64,000 nt of DNA from Aquificota bacterium (lineage in GTDB: Bacteria; Aquificota; Aquificia; Aquificales; Hydrogenothermaceae). Below are positions 46,739 through 56,560 of the stretch, piece by piece (the first letter of the stretch is position 1; each line of letters begins with the position of its first letter). The stretch spans positions 15,466 through 79,465 of the forward strand of contig JAADDZ010000016.1 of assembly GCA_013153635.1 (NCBI GenBank), written 5' to 3'. A program made the position numbers and the translations under genes. The notes under the pieces are model-generated. The model was not told the origin of the DNA. It searched no databases and worked only from the letters and a program-made list of their open reading frames with translations.

Positions 46739-47974
46739 TTGCCCTTAATAGTTCAAAAATTTGGTGGGACTTCTGTAGGAAGTATAGAAAGAATCAAAAA
46801 TGTGGCAAAAAGAGTAAAGAAAGCTGTAGAGCAAGGAAACCAAGTAGTAGTTGTTTCTTCAGCGATGAGTGGAGAAACAGATAGATTACTAGCATTAACC
46901 AGAGAACTTTCACCAAATCCTGAACCAAGAGAACAAGACCAAGTAGTATCAACAGGAGAACAGGTGGCGATAGGATTAATAGCTATAGCCCTCAAAGATT
47001 TAGGTGTCGAAGCTGTTAGCTTCACAGGTTGGCAAGTCCCTATATACACAGACAACATATACACAAAAGCAAGGATAAAAAAGATAGATACTCACAGAAT
47101 AAGAAAAGCTTTAGATTCTGGAAAAGTAGTAATAGTAGCAGGATTTCAAGGCATAGACAGTCATGGAAATATAACCACATTAGGAAGAGGTGGTTCAGAT
47201 ACCACAGCGGTAGCTTTAGCCGCCGCACTAAACGCAGATGTATGTGAGATATATACAGATGTTTCAGGGGTATACACAGCTGACCCAAGAATAGTAGAAA
47301 ACGCAAAAAAGATTCCTGTTATCTCTTATGAAGAGATGATGGAGATGGCATCTTTAGGTGCAAAAGTTATGCAGATAAGGTCAGTTGAATTTGCCGCTAA
47401 ATATGGTGTAAAAATACATGTCAAATCTTCTTTCTTACAAGAAGATGGAACATGGATAGTGGAGGAAAACGAAGATATGGAAGATATAGTAGTCAGAGGA
47501 ATAAGCCACGACCTTAAAGAATCAAGAATAACAGTTGTTAGAGTTCCTGACGAGCCGGGAATAGCCGCAAAACTCTTTAAAGCATTAGGAGATAACAATA
47601 TAGTAGTAGACATGATAGTTCAAAATGTATCACACAAAGGTCACACAGACATCTCATTTACAGTTAATAAAATCGATGCTGACATCGCTGAAGAGATAGC
47701 TAGAAAAGTAGCCCAAGAGATAGGAGCTGAAGACGTGGAAAGAAATGATAAAATAGCAAAAATATCAGTGGTTGGTTTAGGTATGAAAACCCACGCAGGA
47801 ACAGCCGCAAAGATGTTTGAAACATTATACAAAGAAGGCATAAATATATACGCAATATCAACATCAGAGATAAAAATATCTTGCCTAATAGATGAAAAGT
47901 ATGCAGAATTAGCTGTAAGAGCGCTCCATGAAACTTTTATCGAAAATCTAGAAGGAGAAATCCAGTATGAATAA
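46739..47974 (+). CDS. lysC: Aspartokinase
   Basis: It phosphorylates aspartate, the committed step to lysine, threonine and methionine. The kinase part has [48 protein letters not shown] and [13 protein letters not shown]. Two ACT domains (about 265-335 and 345-410) give feedback control by amino acids. At 411 residues it is the monofunctional type. The start is TTG after GGAGG. Its 3' end overlaps the biotin carboxylase gene by eight bases. Confidence 0.95.
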   Translation: MPLIVQKFGGTSVGSIERIKNVAKRVKKAVEQGNQVVVVSSAMSGETDRLLALTRELSPNPEPREQDQVVSTGEQVAIGLIAIALKDLGVEAVSFTGWQVPIYTDNIYTKARIKKIDTHRIRKALDSGKVVIVAGFQGIDSHGNITTLGRGGSDTTAVALAAALNADVCEIYTDVSGVYTADPRIVENAKKIPVISYEEMMEMASLGAKVMQIRSVEFAAKYGVKIHVKSSFLQEDGTWIVEENEDMEDIVVRGISHDLKESRITVVRVPDEPGIAAKLFKALGDNNIVVDMIVQNVSHKGHTDISFTVNKIDADIAEEIARKVAQEIGAEDVERNDKIAKISVVGLGMKTHAGTAAKMFETLYKEGINIYAISTSEIKISCLIDEKYAELAVRALHETFIENLEGEIQYE

Positions 47975-49397
47975 AGAGATAAAAAGAGTTCTTATAGCAA
48001 ACAGAGGTGAGGTAGCAACAAGAATAATAAGAGCATGTAAAGAATTAGACATAGAAACAGTAGCTATATACTCTGAAGCAGACTCCAAAGGAATCTGGGT
48101 AAAGAAAGCTGATGAAGCTTATATGATACCCGGAGACCCAATACAAGCTTATCTTAATTTTTATAAAATAGTAGACTTAGCTAAACAAACTAGGTGTGAT
48201 GCTATCCACCCGGGATATGGATTTTTATCAGAAAACGCCGATTTTGCAAATTACTGTGCTGAAAAAGGGATAATATTCATAGGACCAAAACCAGAACATA
48301 TAGCCTTGTTTGGAGATAAACTGTCTGCAAAAAAAGTTATGAGAGAAGTAGGAGTACCAGTACTTCCGGGTACTGACGAACCAATTACAGACCTAGAAGA
48401 AGCAAAAATAATAGCAAAAGAGATAGGATTCCCGGTAATTATAAAAGCCGCTTACGGCGGTGGCGGTAGAGGAATGAGAATCGTCTATGAGCCTGATGAG
48501 TTTGAAACTGCTTTTCAATCAGCTACAGCGGAAGCTGAAAAGTTCTTTGGTAAGGGAGATGTTTTCATAGAAAAATATATCCAAAACCCTCGCCACATAG
48601 AGATACAAATAATGGCTGATAAGCATGGAAATGTGATACACCTTGGAGAAAGAGACTGTTCTATCCAAAGAAGACACCAAAAAATAATAGAGATTGCCCC
48701 CTCTCCAAGACTAAAAGAAGAGACAAGAAGAGAACTTTTTAGAGTCTCTACAAGAGCTATGTTCAAACTAGGATATGAAAATGTAGGGACTATGGAGTTT
48801 TTGGTTGATGAACAAGACAATTTCTATTTTATAGAGATGAATACACGCCTACAAGTAGAACACACAATAACAGAAGTGATAACAGGAGTAGACATAGTAC
48901 AAAGAATGATAGAAATATCCCAAGGGGCTAAACTTCCGTTCCTCCAAGAGGAGATAACCTTTAGAGGTTACTCTATCCAGTTTAGGATAAATGCAGAAGA
49001 CCCAAGGAAAAATTTTGCACCATCACCGGGAAAAGTCACTTCTTATCATTCTCCGGGAGGACCCGGTGTAAGAATAGATGCGGCGGTATATAAAGATTAC
49101 ATAATCCCCCCTTATTATGACTCTATGGTAGCCAAAATGATAGTATGGGCTCTCTCATGGAAACAGACAGTAAATAGAGCCAGAAGAGCTTTAGATGAGT
49201 TTATAGTTAGAGGAGTACCAACCAACATACCTCTATTTAGACAGATAGTAAGAGATACAGATTTTAAAGAAGGGAGTTTTGATACCTCATACATAGAGAA
49301 AAAACTACCTACCTTTAATTTAAAAGCAGAAGGAGGAGACCCAGAAGATTTAGCTACTGTGATAGCCGCTGCTATAGCGGCTTATCACAAGCTATAA
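47967..49397 (+). CDS. Biotin carboxylase subunit (AccC/PycA/CfiB type)
   Basis: An ATP-grasp enzyme that carboxylates a biotin carrier protein with bicarbonate. It has [20 protein letters not shown], the Gly-rich loop [14 protein letters not shown], the active-site [13 protein letters not shown] and [16 protein letters not shown]. At 476 residues with the tail [12 protein letters not shown] it resembles the small subunits of two-subunit pyruvate or 2-oxoglutarate carboxylases of Aquificales more than a minimal AccC. The reductive TCA role is inference; the biotinylated partner is not in the window. Confidence 0.9.
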   Translation: MNKEIKRVLIANRGEVATRIIRACKELDIETVAIYSEADSKGIWVKKADEAYMIPGDPIQAYLNFYKIVDLAKQTRCDAIHPGYGFLSENADFANYCAEKGIIFIGPKPEHIALFGDKLSAKKVMREVGVPVLPGTDEPITDLEEAKIIAKEIGFPVIIKAAYGGGGRGMRIVYEPDEFETAFQSATAEAEKFFGKGDVFIEKYIQNPRHIEIQIMADKHGNVIHLGERDCSIQRRHQKIIEIAPSPRLKEETRRELFRVSTRAMFKLGYENVGTMEFLVDEQDNFYFIEMNTRLQVEHTITEVITGVDIVQRMIEISQGAKLPFLQEEITFRGYSIQFRINAEDPRKNFAPSPGKVTSYHSPGGPGVRIDAAVYKDYIIPPYYDSMVAKMIVWALSWKQTVNRARRALDEFIVRGVPTNIPLFRQIVRDTDFKEGSFDTSYIEKKLPTFNLKAEGGDPEDLATVIAAAIAAYHKL

Positions 49398-49407
49398 AAT
49401 CTAAGGT

Positions 49408-50067
49408 CTAATCAAGAGATTTGAAACAGAACCACCAATCATAGCATTCTAATTTTCCGCTTCTTGCTTTTTCTAATCTCTCTTCTGCTACTATTATATT
49501 GTCTGGTGGAGGTAGAATCACTTTATCCCCAATTATCTCATTGTTAGGCCAGTTTGCAGGAGTTGCTACTCCATATTTATCAGAAGTCTGGAGTGCTTTT
49601 ACCGCTCTAACGATTTCATCTATATTTCTTCCTATCTCTTGAGGATAGTACAAAATAAGTCTTATCACTCCTTTATCATCTACAATAAACACAGCTCTTA
49701 CAGTGTTAGTTCCTTTATTTGGGTGAATCATGCCAAGTCTCTTTGCAACTTCTCCCATATCATCTGCGATAATAGGGAAAGTAATCTCCACTCCTCTTTT
49801 TTCTTTTATCCACTCTATCCATTTGATATGAGCGAACACTTGGTCAACTGACAGACCTATAAGCTCACAATTCATCTTGGCAAGCTCATCTTTTCTGTTT
49901 TGAAACTCTATAAATTCTGTAGTACAAACAGGTGTAAAATCTGCTGGGTGACTAAAGAGTATAAACCACTTATCCTTAAAATGGTCTGGAAGTTTAAAAA
50001 CTCCTTGTGTGGTTTTTACTTCTAACTGTGGAAAAGGTTCTCCTATTAAAGGAATTCTGTCTTCCAT
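49408..50067 (-). CDS. Peroxiredoxin (1-Cys/Prx6-AhpC type)
   Basis: A thiol peroxidase that reduces H2O2 and organic peroxides. The peroxidatic Cys is in [19 protein letters not shown], and the downstream [16 protein letters not shown] and [17 protein letters not shown] are typical of the Prx6 group. A second Cys near the C-terminus ([10 protein letters not shown]) may act as resolving residue, as in archaeal Prx6 enzymes. At 219 residues it has the group length. It is the last gene of the sulfide reductase operon; AGGAGGGG is a strong ribosome site. Confidence 0.94.
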   Translation of the reverse strand: MEDRIPLIGEPFPQLEVKTTQGVFKLPDHFKDKWFILFSHPADFTPVCTTEFIEFQNRKDELAKMNCELIGLSVDQVFAHIKWIEWIKEKRGVEITFPIIADDMGEVAKRLGMIHPNKGTNTVRAVFIVDDKGVIRLILYYPQEIGRNIDEIVRAVKALQTSDKYGVATPANWPNNEIIGDKVILPPPDNIIVAEERLEKARSGKLECYDWWFCFKSLD

Positions 50068-50116
50068 ATTCCCCTCCTTTAGAATTTAGTAATAATAATT
50101 GACATTAAATATATAA

Positions 50117-50239
50117 CTAGTGAACTTTTCTAACAAGTTTCCAAAAATGCCAAGCAAGAACAATAGCCCTATAAAGCTGATAGATAGGGTTCTTTCTTAA
50201 TCTTCTCTCTTTTTGAGAAAATCTATATTTTCTTTCCAT
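50117..50239 (-). CDS. Small basic protein, 40 residues, in the SQR operon
   Basis: The reading frame gives MERKYRFSQKERRLRKNPIY, then an amphipathic segment (LYRAIVLAWHFWKLV) and RKVH. It is strongly basic, with a possible membrane-surface helix. A near-perfect ribosome site (AAGGAGG, six bases before ATG) makes it a convincing gene despite its size. It lies between the sulfide:quinone reductase-like gene (11 bases upstream) and the peroxiredoxin gene. I recognise no family; an accessory to the flavoprotein is plausible. Confidence 0.7.
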   Translation of the reverse strand: MERKYRFSQKERRLRKNPIYQLYRAIVLAWHFWKLVRKVH

Positions 50240-50250
50240 TCTTGCCTCCT

Positions 50251-51684
50251 TTAAGGTATAAATTTCCAGCCGGGTTTTGCCTGAAGTTTGTACATAAAAG
50301 CATAATGCAAGAAAAATTTAAACCAAGCTCCTGCCATGCCTATCTCTGCGGCACACATCTGTAAATCTCTCCCAAATTCTGGATATTTTGAATAATTCCT
50401 AGCAACTGGATATATAGCTATAGTAACCGCTTCTCCTGTAAATATGCTCTTTTTAAGAGAAGCTACACATAAGCCGGGAGTCTCCGCCATTGATGCAGAA
50501 TGTATAGGGTCATTTCCCTTTATCATCTCTACGATGTTCAAGGCGGCGGCTTTGCCTGAAAGCTCTGCAGTATATCCTGTCCTTGGAGGTGCAGGAGATA
50601 TTAAAGTACCGTTAGGAGATTTGCTTGGTTTTGATAGAGGACCTGGAGGAGCAAATGCTATTCCAGCTGAAAAGATATTCTTGTATGTAGGGTTTTGGTA
50701 ATATCTAGGCCAATCTGGACCGTCTAACTCTTCATAAGGCTTTCCATAATTAGCATCTACCTTTATAAAACCTGCAGGGTTACAGACTTTTTCTGTAATA
50801 TCTTCTCCATCTTTGTTTACAAACTTTATAGGCTGGGCTTTAAAAGGTGGAATCAGCATAGCAAAATCATAATTTATTTCTTTAAATTCTCCTTCTACAT
50901 TTTCAGTATATATTTTTTTCTCATCGATTTTATGAACATGAGAGCGAATCTCATAATTTATATTGTATTCATCAAAAAGAGCGTCTACCAGCATTTGAGA
51001 AGTAAATATATCGTTACCTTTTTTGACCTCTAAACCATCTATCCCAAAATCACCCAAAGCTGGCTCATTGGAAAGCCATAGAAGTTCTACTTTATCTCTT
51101 ATCCCTTTTCTCACAAGGTCATTATGAATATTGCATATATACTCAAAAGCGGCACCTTGACAGGTAGCTGTACCATGCCCCGTCCCAACGACTATCTTTA
51201 CTTTGTCTCCTTTTAATACCCTGTCCAAAGTAGATATGTACCTTTTGTATGCATCTACCGCATGAGGAGGAGAACATATAGAAGCGGTAAAACCTTTTTC
51301 AACACCTAGACCGGGGGTTGCCTCAAAGTTCAGATATGGTCCCGTAGCAATTAATAAAAAATCATAAGACAGCTTTTTATCTGCTTTTGTGTCTTCTAAA
51401 AGTTCAACTTTTACTTGGTTGTCGTCTGGATAAACTTCTGTTAATGCACCATGTACAAAATCTATATCTAATCTATCGTAGACTGGTTTTAGAGGAAACT
51501 GTACATCTTTAACTTCCATATCTCCTACACCAACCCAAACTAAAGAAGGTATATAAGTAAATTTATTTACTCTGCTTACTACTGTTATCTGGTGATTGTT
51601 ATCTAGCTTTTTTAAACTATCTTGGAGTATCAAAGCCGCATAATGACCTGCAAATCCAGCTCCAGCAATAATAATTTTAGCCAT
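50251..51684 (-). CDS. Sulfide:quinone oxidoreductase-like flavoprotein
   Basis: A two-Rossmann FAD protein of the SQR/NDH-2 family. The FAD loop is IIIAGAGFAGHYAALIL, and LIATGPYLNFEATPG and the C-terminal FAD contact NIFSAGIAFAPPGP are present. Candidate redox Cys are at 137 (ASICSPPH), 175 (TATCQGA), 184 and 301 (KVCNPAG). The C-terminus has an amphipathic/hydrophobic membrane-binding part (MAGAWFKFFLHYAFMY). At 477 residues it is longer than classical type I SQR; the type is not settled. It would pass sulfide electrons to the quinone pool. AGGAGGATAT is the ribosome site. Confidence 0.85.
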   Translation of the reverse strand: MAKIIIAGAGFAGHYAALILQDSLKKLDNNHQITVVSRVNKFTYIPSLVWVGVGDMEVKDVQFPLKPVYDRLDIDFVHGALTEVYPDDNQVKVELLEDTKADKKLSYDFLLIATGPYLNFEATPGLGVEKGFTASICSPPHAVDAYKRYISTLDRVLKGDKVKIVVGTGHGTATCQGAAFEYICNIHNDLVRKGIRDKVELLWLSNEPALGDFGIDGLEVKKGNDIFTSQMLVDALFDEYNINYEIRSHVHKIDEKKIYTENVEGEFKEINYDFAMLIPPFKAQPIKFVNKDGEDITEKVCNPAGFIKVDANYGKPYEELDGPDWPRYYQNPTYKNIFSAGIAFAPPGPLSKPSKSPNGTLISPAPPRTGYTAELSGKAAALNIVEMIKGNDPIHSASMAETPGLCVASLKKSIFTGEAVTIAIYPVARNYSKYPEFGRDLQMCAAEIGMAGAWFKFFLHYAFMYKLQAKPGWKFIP

Positions 51685-51718
51685 ACATATCCTCCTCTAT
51701 AATCATACCTTACAACTA

Positions 51719-51744
51719 TTTATTAGTATCTATTAACTAATAAA
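51719..51744 (-). promoter_or_regulatory. Dyad with 9-base arms upstream of the SQR-like gene
   Basis: TTTATTAGT and ACTAATAAA are perfect inverted arms with an 8-base spacer. The element ends 35 bases before the SQR-like ATG (51684), where it could cover the promoter or form an operator. No U-run follows, so it is not a terminator. Confidence 0.5.
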
Positions 51745-51762
51745 ATTAGCAGATAAAATCCT

Positions 51763-51784
51763 TATATTCAAACCTTTGAATATA
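51763..51784. promoter_or_regulatory. 22-base palindrome, ArsR-type operator candidate, between SQR and hemL
   Basis: Ten-base arms TATATTCAAA and TTTGAATATA are perfectly inverted around a 2-base centre. This contains ATTC-N8-GAAT, the half-site pattern I recall for ArsR-family regulators including persulfide sensors such as SqrR/BigR. It lies about 80 bases upstream of the SQR-like gene and about 70 before hemL. A -35-like TTGAAT for the SQR direction is inside it, so a bound repressor would block transcription. Confidence 0.55.
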
Positions 51785-51854
51785 TATATGATTTATACTT
51801 AGTTATTTATTGATTATAATAATAACATTCAACTTATAAGGCATGAGGAAAAAT

Positions 51855-53138
51855 ATGAAAATAGAAAAATCTATAAGCCTATTTGAAGAAGCACAAAAAT
51901 ATCTAGTGGGAGGTGTTAACTCTCCTGTCAGAGCCTTTAAGGCTGTGGGTGGAACTCCTTTATTTATAAAGAAAGGAAAAGGGAGTAGAGTATGGGACGT
52001 AGATGACAACGAATATATAGATTATGTTCTCTCTTGGGGTCCTCTTATTTTAGGACATGCCCATGACCAAGTTATCAATGCAATAAAACAAACTGCAAAT
52101 TATGGTACAAGCTTTGGAGCACCAACAGAATTAGAAATAAAAATGGCAAAAGAAGTAGTAGATGCTATCCCTTCTATAGAAATGGTTAGATTTGTAAACT
52201 CTGGAACAGAGGCTACGATGAGTGCTGTCAGACTTGCAAGAGGTTACACAAAAAAGAAAAAAATCATAAAATTTGACGGTTGCTATCACGGACATGTAGA
52301 TAGTCTCTTAGTATCTGCTGGCTCTGGAGTTGCTACTCTAGGCATACCGGGAACACCGGGAATACCAGAAGAGTTGGCAAACTTGACGATAGTCCTCCCT
52401 TATAACAATATCCAAGCAGTAGAGGAAACTTTTGAAAAGTACGGAGATGATATTGCTTGTGTTATTTTAGAACCTGTAGCAGGAAATATGGGAGTGGTAG
52501 CTCCTTCTAAAGAATACCACCAAAGATTACGAGAAATAACGAAAGAATATGGAGCAGTTCTCATCTGGGACGAAGTTATGACAGGTTTTCGCTTGGCAAT
52601 GGGTGGCGCTCAAGAGTTATACGGAATAGAACCAGACCTAACAACTCTTGGTAAAGTTATAGGTGGAGGTCTCCCAGTAGGAGCATACGGAGGAAAAAAA
52701 GAGATTATGGAGCATATAGCCCCTTTAGGGGAGGTATACCAAGCAGGAACTCTATCAGGTAATCCACTTGCCATGTCTGCAGGTCTAAAACAGTTAGAGC
52801 TTTTAAAAGAAAGTAATCCCTATCCACAGCTAGATGCTAAAGGAAAAAAATTGGAAGAAGGTATAAGATTCTTAGCAGAAAAATACAATATACCAGTTAC
52901 TATAAATAGAGTAGGTTCTATGATTACTACCTTTTTCACAGATACAGAGGTTGTAGACTTTGAGACTGCAAAAAGTTCAGACCTTGAAAAATTTAGTACA
53001 TTTTTTAGATTAATGCTAGAAAATGGTGTGTACTTTGCACCTTCTCAATTTGAAGCTTCGTTTTTGAGTACCGCCCATTCAGAAAAAGATATAGATGAAA
53101 CTTTAGACAAGATAGAACATGCTTTTAAAAGACTTTAA
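51855..53138 (+). CDS. hemL: Glutamate-1-semialdehyde 2,1-aminomutase
   Basis: A PLP enzyme that makes 5-aminolevulinate for heme and siroheme by the C5 route. It has [18 protein letters not shown], the PLP phosphate region [31 protein letters not shown], the PLP Lys in [18 protein letters not shown] and [16 protein letters not shown]. The ATG at 51855 has GAGGAAA upstream; the ATG at 51843 overlaps that ribosome site. This gives 427 residues, the family length. Confidence 0.96.
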   Translation: MKIEKSISLFEEAQKYLVGGVNSPVRAFKAVGGTPLFIKKGKGSRVWDVDDNEYIDYVLSWGPLILGHAHDQVINAIKQTANYGTSFGAPTELEIKMAKEVVDAIPSIEMVRFVNSGTEATMSAVRLARGYTKKKKIIKFDGCYHGHVDSLLVSAGSGVATLGIPGTPGIPEELANLTIVLPYNNIQAVEETFEKYGDDIACVILEPVAGNMGVVAPSKEYHQRLREITKEYGAVLIWDEVMTGFRLAMGGAQELYGIEPDLTTLGKVIGGGLPVGAYGGKKEIMEHIAPLGEVYQAGTLSGNPLAMSAGLKQLELLKESNPYPQLDAKGKKLEEGIRFLAEKYNIPVTINRVGSMITTFFTDTEVVDFETAKSSDLEKFSTFFRLMLENGVYFAPSQFEASFLSTAHSEKDIDETLDKIEHAFKRL

Positions 53139-53156
53139 CTGGTAAAGGAGTAAAAA

Positions 53157-53585
53157 ATGGAAGATAAAGATAAGATACAAGCAGAACACGGACAAAAAAT
53201 AAAACAAGTGATAGATAACTGGATAGAAGGTTGGAATGAGAAAAATTTAGACAAAATTATGGAAAGTTATGCAGATACAGCAGAGCTTTACGACCCAAAA
53301 ATAAAAGAGTTCTACACAGACACTTTTGTTTTGACAGGAAAAGAAAACATCAGAAATTACTTTTCTATCATTATGAAACTCTTTCCAGAGCTTCAGATAA
53401 AACCTCTAGGACTTTGGCTAAAAGGGTATGATGCTATTTTAGAATACTATATATACACTACCCCAGAGACAAAGGTAGACGTCGTGTCAAAATTTTATAT
53501 AAACAAATACTACAAAATTCAAGGTCAATTTATGTACTATGGTTTGAGCTACAAGGAGATAAAAGAGGAAGGTAAAAAAGAGTGA
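53157..53585 (+). CDS. NTF2-like (SnoaL-type) domain protein
   Basis: A 142-residue protein with the cone-shaped NTF2 fold pattern: a first helix (VIDNWIEGWNEKNLDKIMES), then YADTAELYDP and a curved sheet (ILEYYIYTTPETKVDVVSKF). Such folds are used by isomerases, hydrolases or simply as ligand-binding pockets; no catalytic residues can be assigned. It starts after AAGGAG, and its stop overlaps the nrdR GTG start. Confidence 0.75.
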   Translation: MEDKDKIQAEHGQKIKQVIDNWIEGWNEKNLDKIMESYADTAELYDPKIKEFYTDTFVLTGKENIRNYFSIIMKLFPELQIKPLGLWLKGYDAILEYYIYTTPETKVDVVSKFYINKYYKIQGQFMYYGLSYKEIKEEGKKE

Positions 53586-54040
53586 AATGTCCAAAATGCA
53601 ACTCTCTCAATGACAAGGTAGTAGATTCTAGACAGTCAAAAGATGGAACAGTGATTAGAAGAAGGAGAGAATGTATAGATTGTGGATATAGATTTACAAC
53701 TTATGAGAGATTCGAAGAAGAAAAAATAATAGTCAAAAAAAAGAAAGGACATACAGAACCCTTTAAAAAAGAAAAGATAATAAGAGGTATCAAACTAGCT
53801 TCAAAAAATAGACCAGTATCAGAAAAACAGATACTAGAAATAGCTGATGAGATAGAGAGATTTTTGATTGATGAAGGGAAACTTATAGTAGACAGCACTG
53901 AAATAGGAGACCTTGTCCAAGAACACCTAAAAAGAATAGACCCTATCTCTTATATAAGATTCAAATCTGTGTACAACCAATTTAAAGACCTCAAAGATTT
54001 TGAAGAAACGATAAAAGAGATAGAAAAAGAGTTGGAATAA
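53582..54040 (+). CDS. nrdR: Transcriptional repressor NrdR
   Basis: NrdR senses ATP/dATP and represses ribonucleotide reductase genes by binding NrdR boxes. The N-terminal zinc ribbon has CPKC (residues 3-6) and CIDCGYRFTTYERFEE, and the ATP-cone follows with KKGHTEPFKKEKIIRGIKLA and ISYIRFKSVYNQFKDLKDFEE. At 152 residues it has the family length. The start is GTG. No nrd gene is in the window. Confidence 0.96.
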   Translation: MKCPKCNSLNDKVVDSRQSKDGTVIRRRRECIDCGYRFTTYERFEEEKIIVKKKKGHTEPFKKEKIIRGIKLASKNRPVSEKQILEIADEIERFLIDEGKLIVDSTEIGDLVQEHLKRIDPISYIRFKSVYNQFKDLKDFEETIKEIEKELE

Positions 54041-54053
54041 AAGGAGAATTTTT

Positions 54054-55076
54054 ATGATAACCTACAAAGACGCTGGAGTTGACATAGAGCAGGCAGATAA
54101 GTTTATAGAACAGATTAAACCTTTTGTAAAAAAAACTTTCAATAAAAATGTAATAACTCCCATTGGCGGTTTTGCTTCTGCATATCTGTTAGAAATCTCT
54201 AAATACAAAGAGCCTGTCATTACCTCATCTACAGATGGAGTAGGAACAAAACTAAAAATCGCTTCTATCTTGGGTAAACATGACACAATCGGCATAGACC
54301 TTGTAGCTATGTGTGTAAATGACCTTGTTACTACCACTTCTAAACCTCTGTTCTTTTTGGATTACTTCGCAACTGGAAAATTAGACACATCTGTAGCTGT
54401 AGATGTACTAAAGGGTATAGCACAAGGTTGTCAGCTAGCAGAGTGTACCTTGATAGGTGGAGAGACTGCTGAAATGCCCGGAATGTATAAAGAGGGAGAG
54501 TATGATTTGGCAGGTTTTTCTGTAGGTGTTGTAGAAAAAGAAAAACTACTAGATGGCTCAAAAACACAAGCAGGTCAGATTTTGATAGGATTAGCATCTT
54601 CAGGAGTTCACAGTAATGGCTACTCTCTTATTAGAAAGATAATAGAATTAAAAAACTATGACTATAAACAGTACATACCAAAACTAAATAAAACTCTAGG
54701 AGAAGAACTACTGACTCCTACTAAAATATATGTAAAACCTATCCTAAAACTAGCAGAAATAGTCGATATAAAAGCTATAGCTCACATAACAGGTGGAGGT
54801 ATCCCTGCAAATCTAATAAGAGTATTGAATAAAGATATAAAAGCTGTAATCAAACAAGAAAGCTGGGAGATACCTCCTATCTTTAGATGGATTCAAGAAG
54901 AAGGAAATATACCTCTCCAAGAGATGTATAAAACATTTAATATGGGTATAGGAATGATAATCATTGTTGAAAAATCAGACTTGAAAAAAACCCTTGAGAT
55001 TCTTAAAAAGTCTGGAGAAAAACCTTATGTGATAGGGAAATTAGAAAAAGGAGAAAAATCTGTACAGATAATATGA
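54054..55076 (+). CDS. purM: Phosphoribosylformylglycinamidine cyclo-ligase (AIR synthetase)
   Basis: The fifth step of purine synthesis, closing the imidazole ring to AIR with ATP. It shows YKDAGVDIEQADKFIEQI, ITSSTDGVGTKLKIA, AMCVNDLVTTTSKPLFFLDY, GCQLAECTLIGGETAEMPGM and AHITGGGIPANLIRV. At 340 residues it has full length. AAAGGAGA is the ribosome site. Its product is the substrate of PurK/PurE at 58-59.6 kb. The stop overlaps mobA. Confidence 0.97.
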   Translation: MITYKDAGVDIEQADKFIEQIKPFVKKTFNKNVITPIGGFASAYLLEISKYKEPVITSSTDGVGTKLKIASILGKHDTIGIDLVAMCVNDLVTTTSKPLFFLDYFATGKLDTSVAVDVLKGIAQGCQLAECTLIGGETAEMPGMYKEGEYDLAGFSVGVVEKEKLLDGSKTQAGQILIGLASSGVHSNGYSLIRKIIELKNYDYKQYIPKLNKTLGEELLTPTKIYVKPILKLAEIVDIKAIAHITGGGIPANLIRVLNKDIKAVIKQESWEIPPIFRWIQEEGNIPLQEMYKTFNMGIGMIIIVEKSDLKKTLEILKKSGEKPYVIGKLEKGEKSVQII

Positions 55077-55675
55077 TTTCTTGTATTCTCCTTGCAGGTG
55101 GACAAAGTAAACGAATGGGCAAAGATAAAGCCTTTTTGACATTTAAAGATAAAACCTTCCTAAGGTGGATATTAGAAGCTTTAGAGAAACAGTGTAACCA
55201 GATTATAATCGTTGGAAACAAAGAAAAAGAACTATATAAAAAGCAGACAGAAGGTATAAAAACCTCTATAGAGGTTATAAAAGATATATACCCTTATCAA
55301 GGACCTCTAAATGGTATTGTAAGTGCCTTAGAGTTTATACCCTACAAACATACATTTATCGCCTCGTGTGATACACCTTTGATAAATCATAAGCTTATCC
55401 CTTTTTTTTACGAAAAGATAGATAACTATGAGGCGGTTATCCCTGTAGTCAAAAATAGATACCAACCTCTAAATACATTGTATAAAACCGATGCTTTATA
55501 TAAAGCTAAAGAGATTTTCATACATGGAAATAGGTCTATGTTTTCATTTATCAATAGATTAAACTTGCAGTATATACCTGAAGAAGAAATCACAAACCTA
55601 GATAAACATCTCTATACTTATTGGAGTATAAATACCCCTAAAGACTATACAGATTTAACAAAAATAGAAATCTAA
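55073..55675 (+). CDS. mobA: Molybdenum cofactor guanylyltransferase
   Basis: MobA attaches GMP to molybdopterin to give the bis-MGD cofactor of formate, nitrate and polysulfide-type oxidoreductases. The nucleotide loop is ILLAGGQSKRMGKDKAFL, followed by DIYPYQGPLNGIVSALEF, SCDTPLINHKLIP and the late SINTPKDYTDL. At 200 residues it has the normal length. It overlaps purM by four bases. MoaE at 46 kb supports an active molybdenum cofactor pathway. Confidence 0.93.
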   Translation: MISCILLAGGQSKRMGKDKAFLTFKDKTFLRWILEALEKQCNQIIIVGNKEKELYKKQTEGIKTSIEVIKDIYPYQGPLNGIVSALEFIPYKHTFIASCDTPLINHKLIPFFYEKIDNYEAVIPVVKNRYQPLNTLYKTDALYKAKEIFIHGNRSMFSFINRLNLQYIPEEEITNLDKHLYTYWSINTPKDYTDLTKIEI

Positions 55676-55753
55676 AATTTTAGTAACCTATTGTCAAATC
55701 TTAAAAACATATTATATTTTCTGACATACAAATTTGTCAAAGGGGGAATAATC

Positions 55754-56560
55754 ATGCCATCAGTAAGACAACCAGCAGTTAGTAATCTGTTCTACCCGGG
55801 ACAATCTCTAGAGCTTAGACAGATGTTAGAAGAATTTTTACAAAAAGCTCCTTTGTATCCTTACAAACCAGAAGCGGTTATAAGTCCTCATGCTGGATAC
55901 ATATACTCTGGTTCTGTTGCGGCTGTAAGTTATAAACAGTTTTTAAACTTGGATAAAGACAAGCATTATGACATCTTACTTGTTGGACCTTCTCATTATG
56001 TTCCTTTTGAAGGAGTATCTTTTGGCTACTACGATTACTGGCTCACTCCACTTGGACAGGTAAAGGTAAATAAAGAAAGAATAGAGCAATTCGTAACAGA
56101 AAATAAAAATCTACCTATCACCTTAAATCCTATCCCACATACAAAAGAACACTCCTTAGAAGTCCAAGTACCTTTTTTACAGATGGTATTAAAAGATTTT
56201 TCTATCATTCCAGTTGTTTATGGTCAGATTCATTTTTCTATAGTTGAGTACATTATGGATTATTTCAAAGATGAAAATACTGTTATTGTGGTAAGTACAG
56301 ACCTAAGCCATTACTATCCAGATGAAGTAGCAAAACAGATAGACTACCACTGTAACTTGGCAGTGGAGAATCTAGATTTATCAGAGATGGAAAAATGCGA
56401 AGCTTGTGGAAAGATTGGAATGGAAGCGATAATAGACCTAGCAAAGAAGAGAAACTGGAAGTCAAAAGTCCTAGACTATAAAACATCAGGAGATACAGCT
56501 GGAGATAAATCTGCGGTTGTAGGTTATCAAAGTGCTATCTTCTATAAGGAGGAAGTATAA
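55754..56560 (+). CDS. amrB: MEMO1-family protein (AmmeMemoRadiSam system protein B)
   Basis: A dioxygenase-fold protein with possible metal-binding residues. It has RQPAVSNLFYPGQ, VISPHAGYIYSGSVAAVSY, GPSHYVPFEGV, HTKEHSLEVQVPFLQ and VVSTDLSHYYPDEVA, all MEMO hallmarks. The ATG at 55754 follows AAAGGGGGAA and gives 269 residues; a further upstream in-frame start (55691) is unlikely. Its stop and the next ATG share one base. The pair usually occurs with a radical SAM protein, not seen here. The biochemical role of the system is unsettled. Confidence 0.93.
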   Translation: MPSVRQPAVSNLFYPGQSLELRQMLEEFLQKAPLYPYKPEAVISPHAGYIYSGSVAAVSYKQFLNLDKDKHYDILLVGPSHYVPFEGVSFGYYDYWLTPLGQVKVNKERIEQFVTENKNLPITLNPIPHTKEHSLEVQVPFLQMVLKDFSIIPVVYGQIHFSIVEYIMDYFKDENTVIVVSTDLSHYYPDEVAKQIDYHCNLAVENLDLSEMEKCEACGKIGMEAIIDLAKKRNWKSKVLDYKTSGDTAGDKSAVVGYQSAIFYKEEV

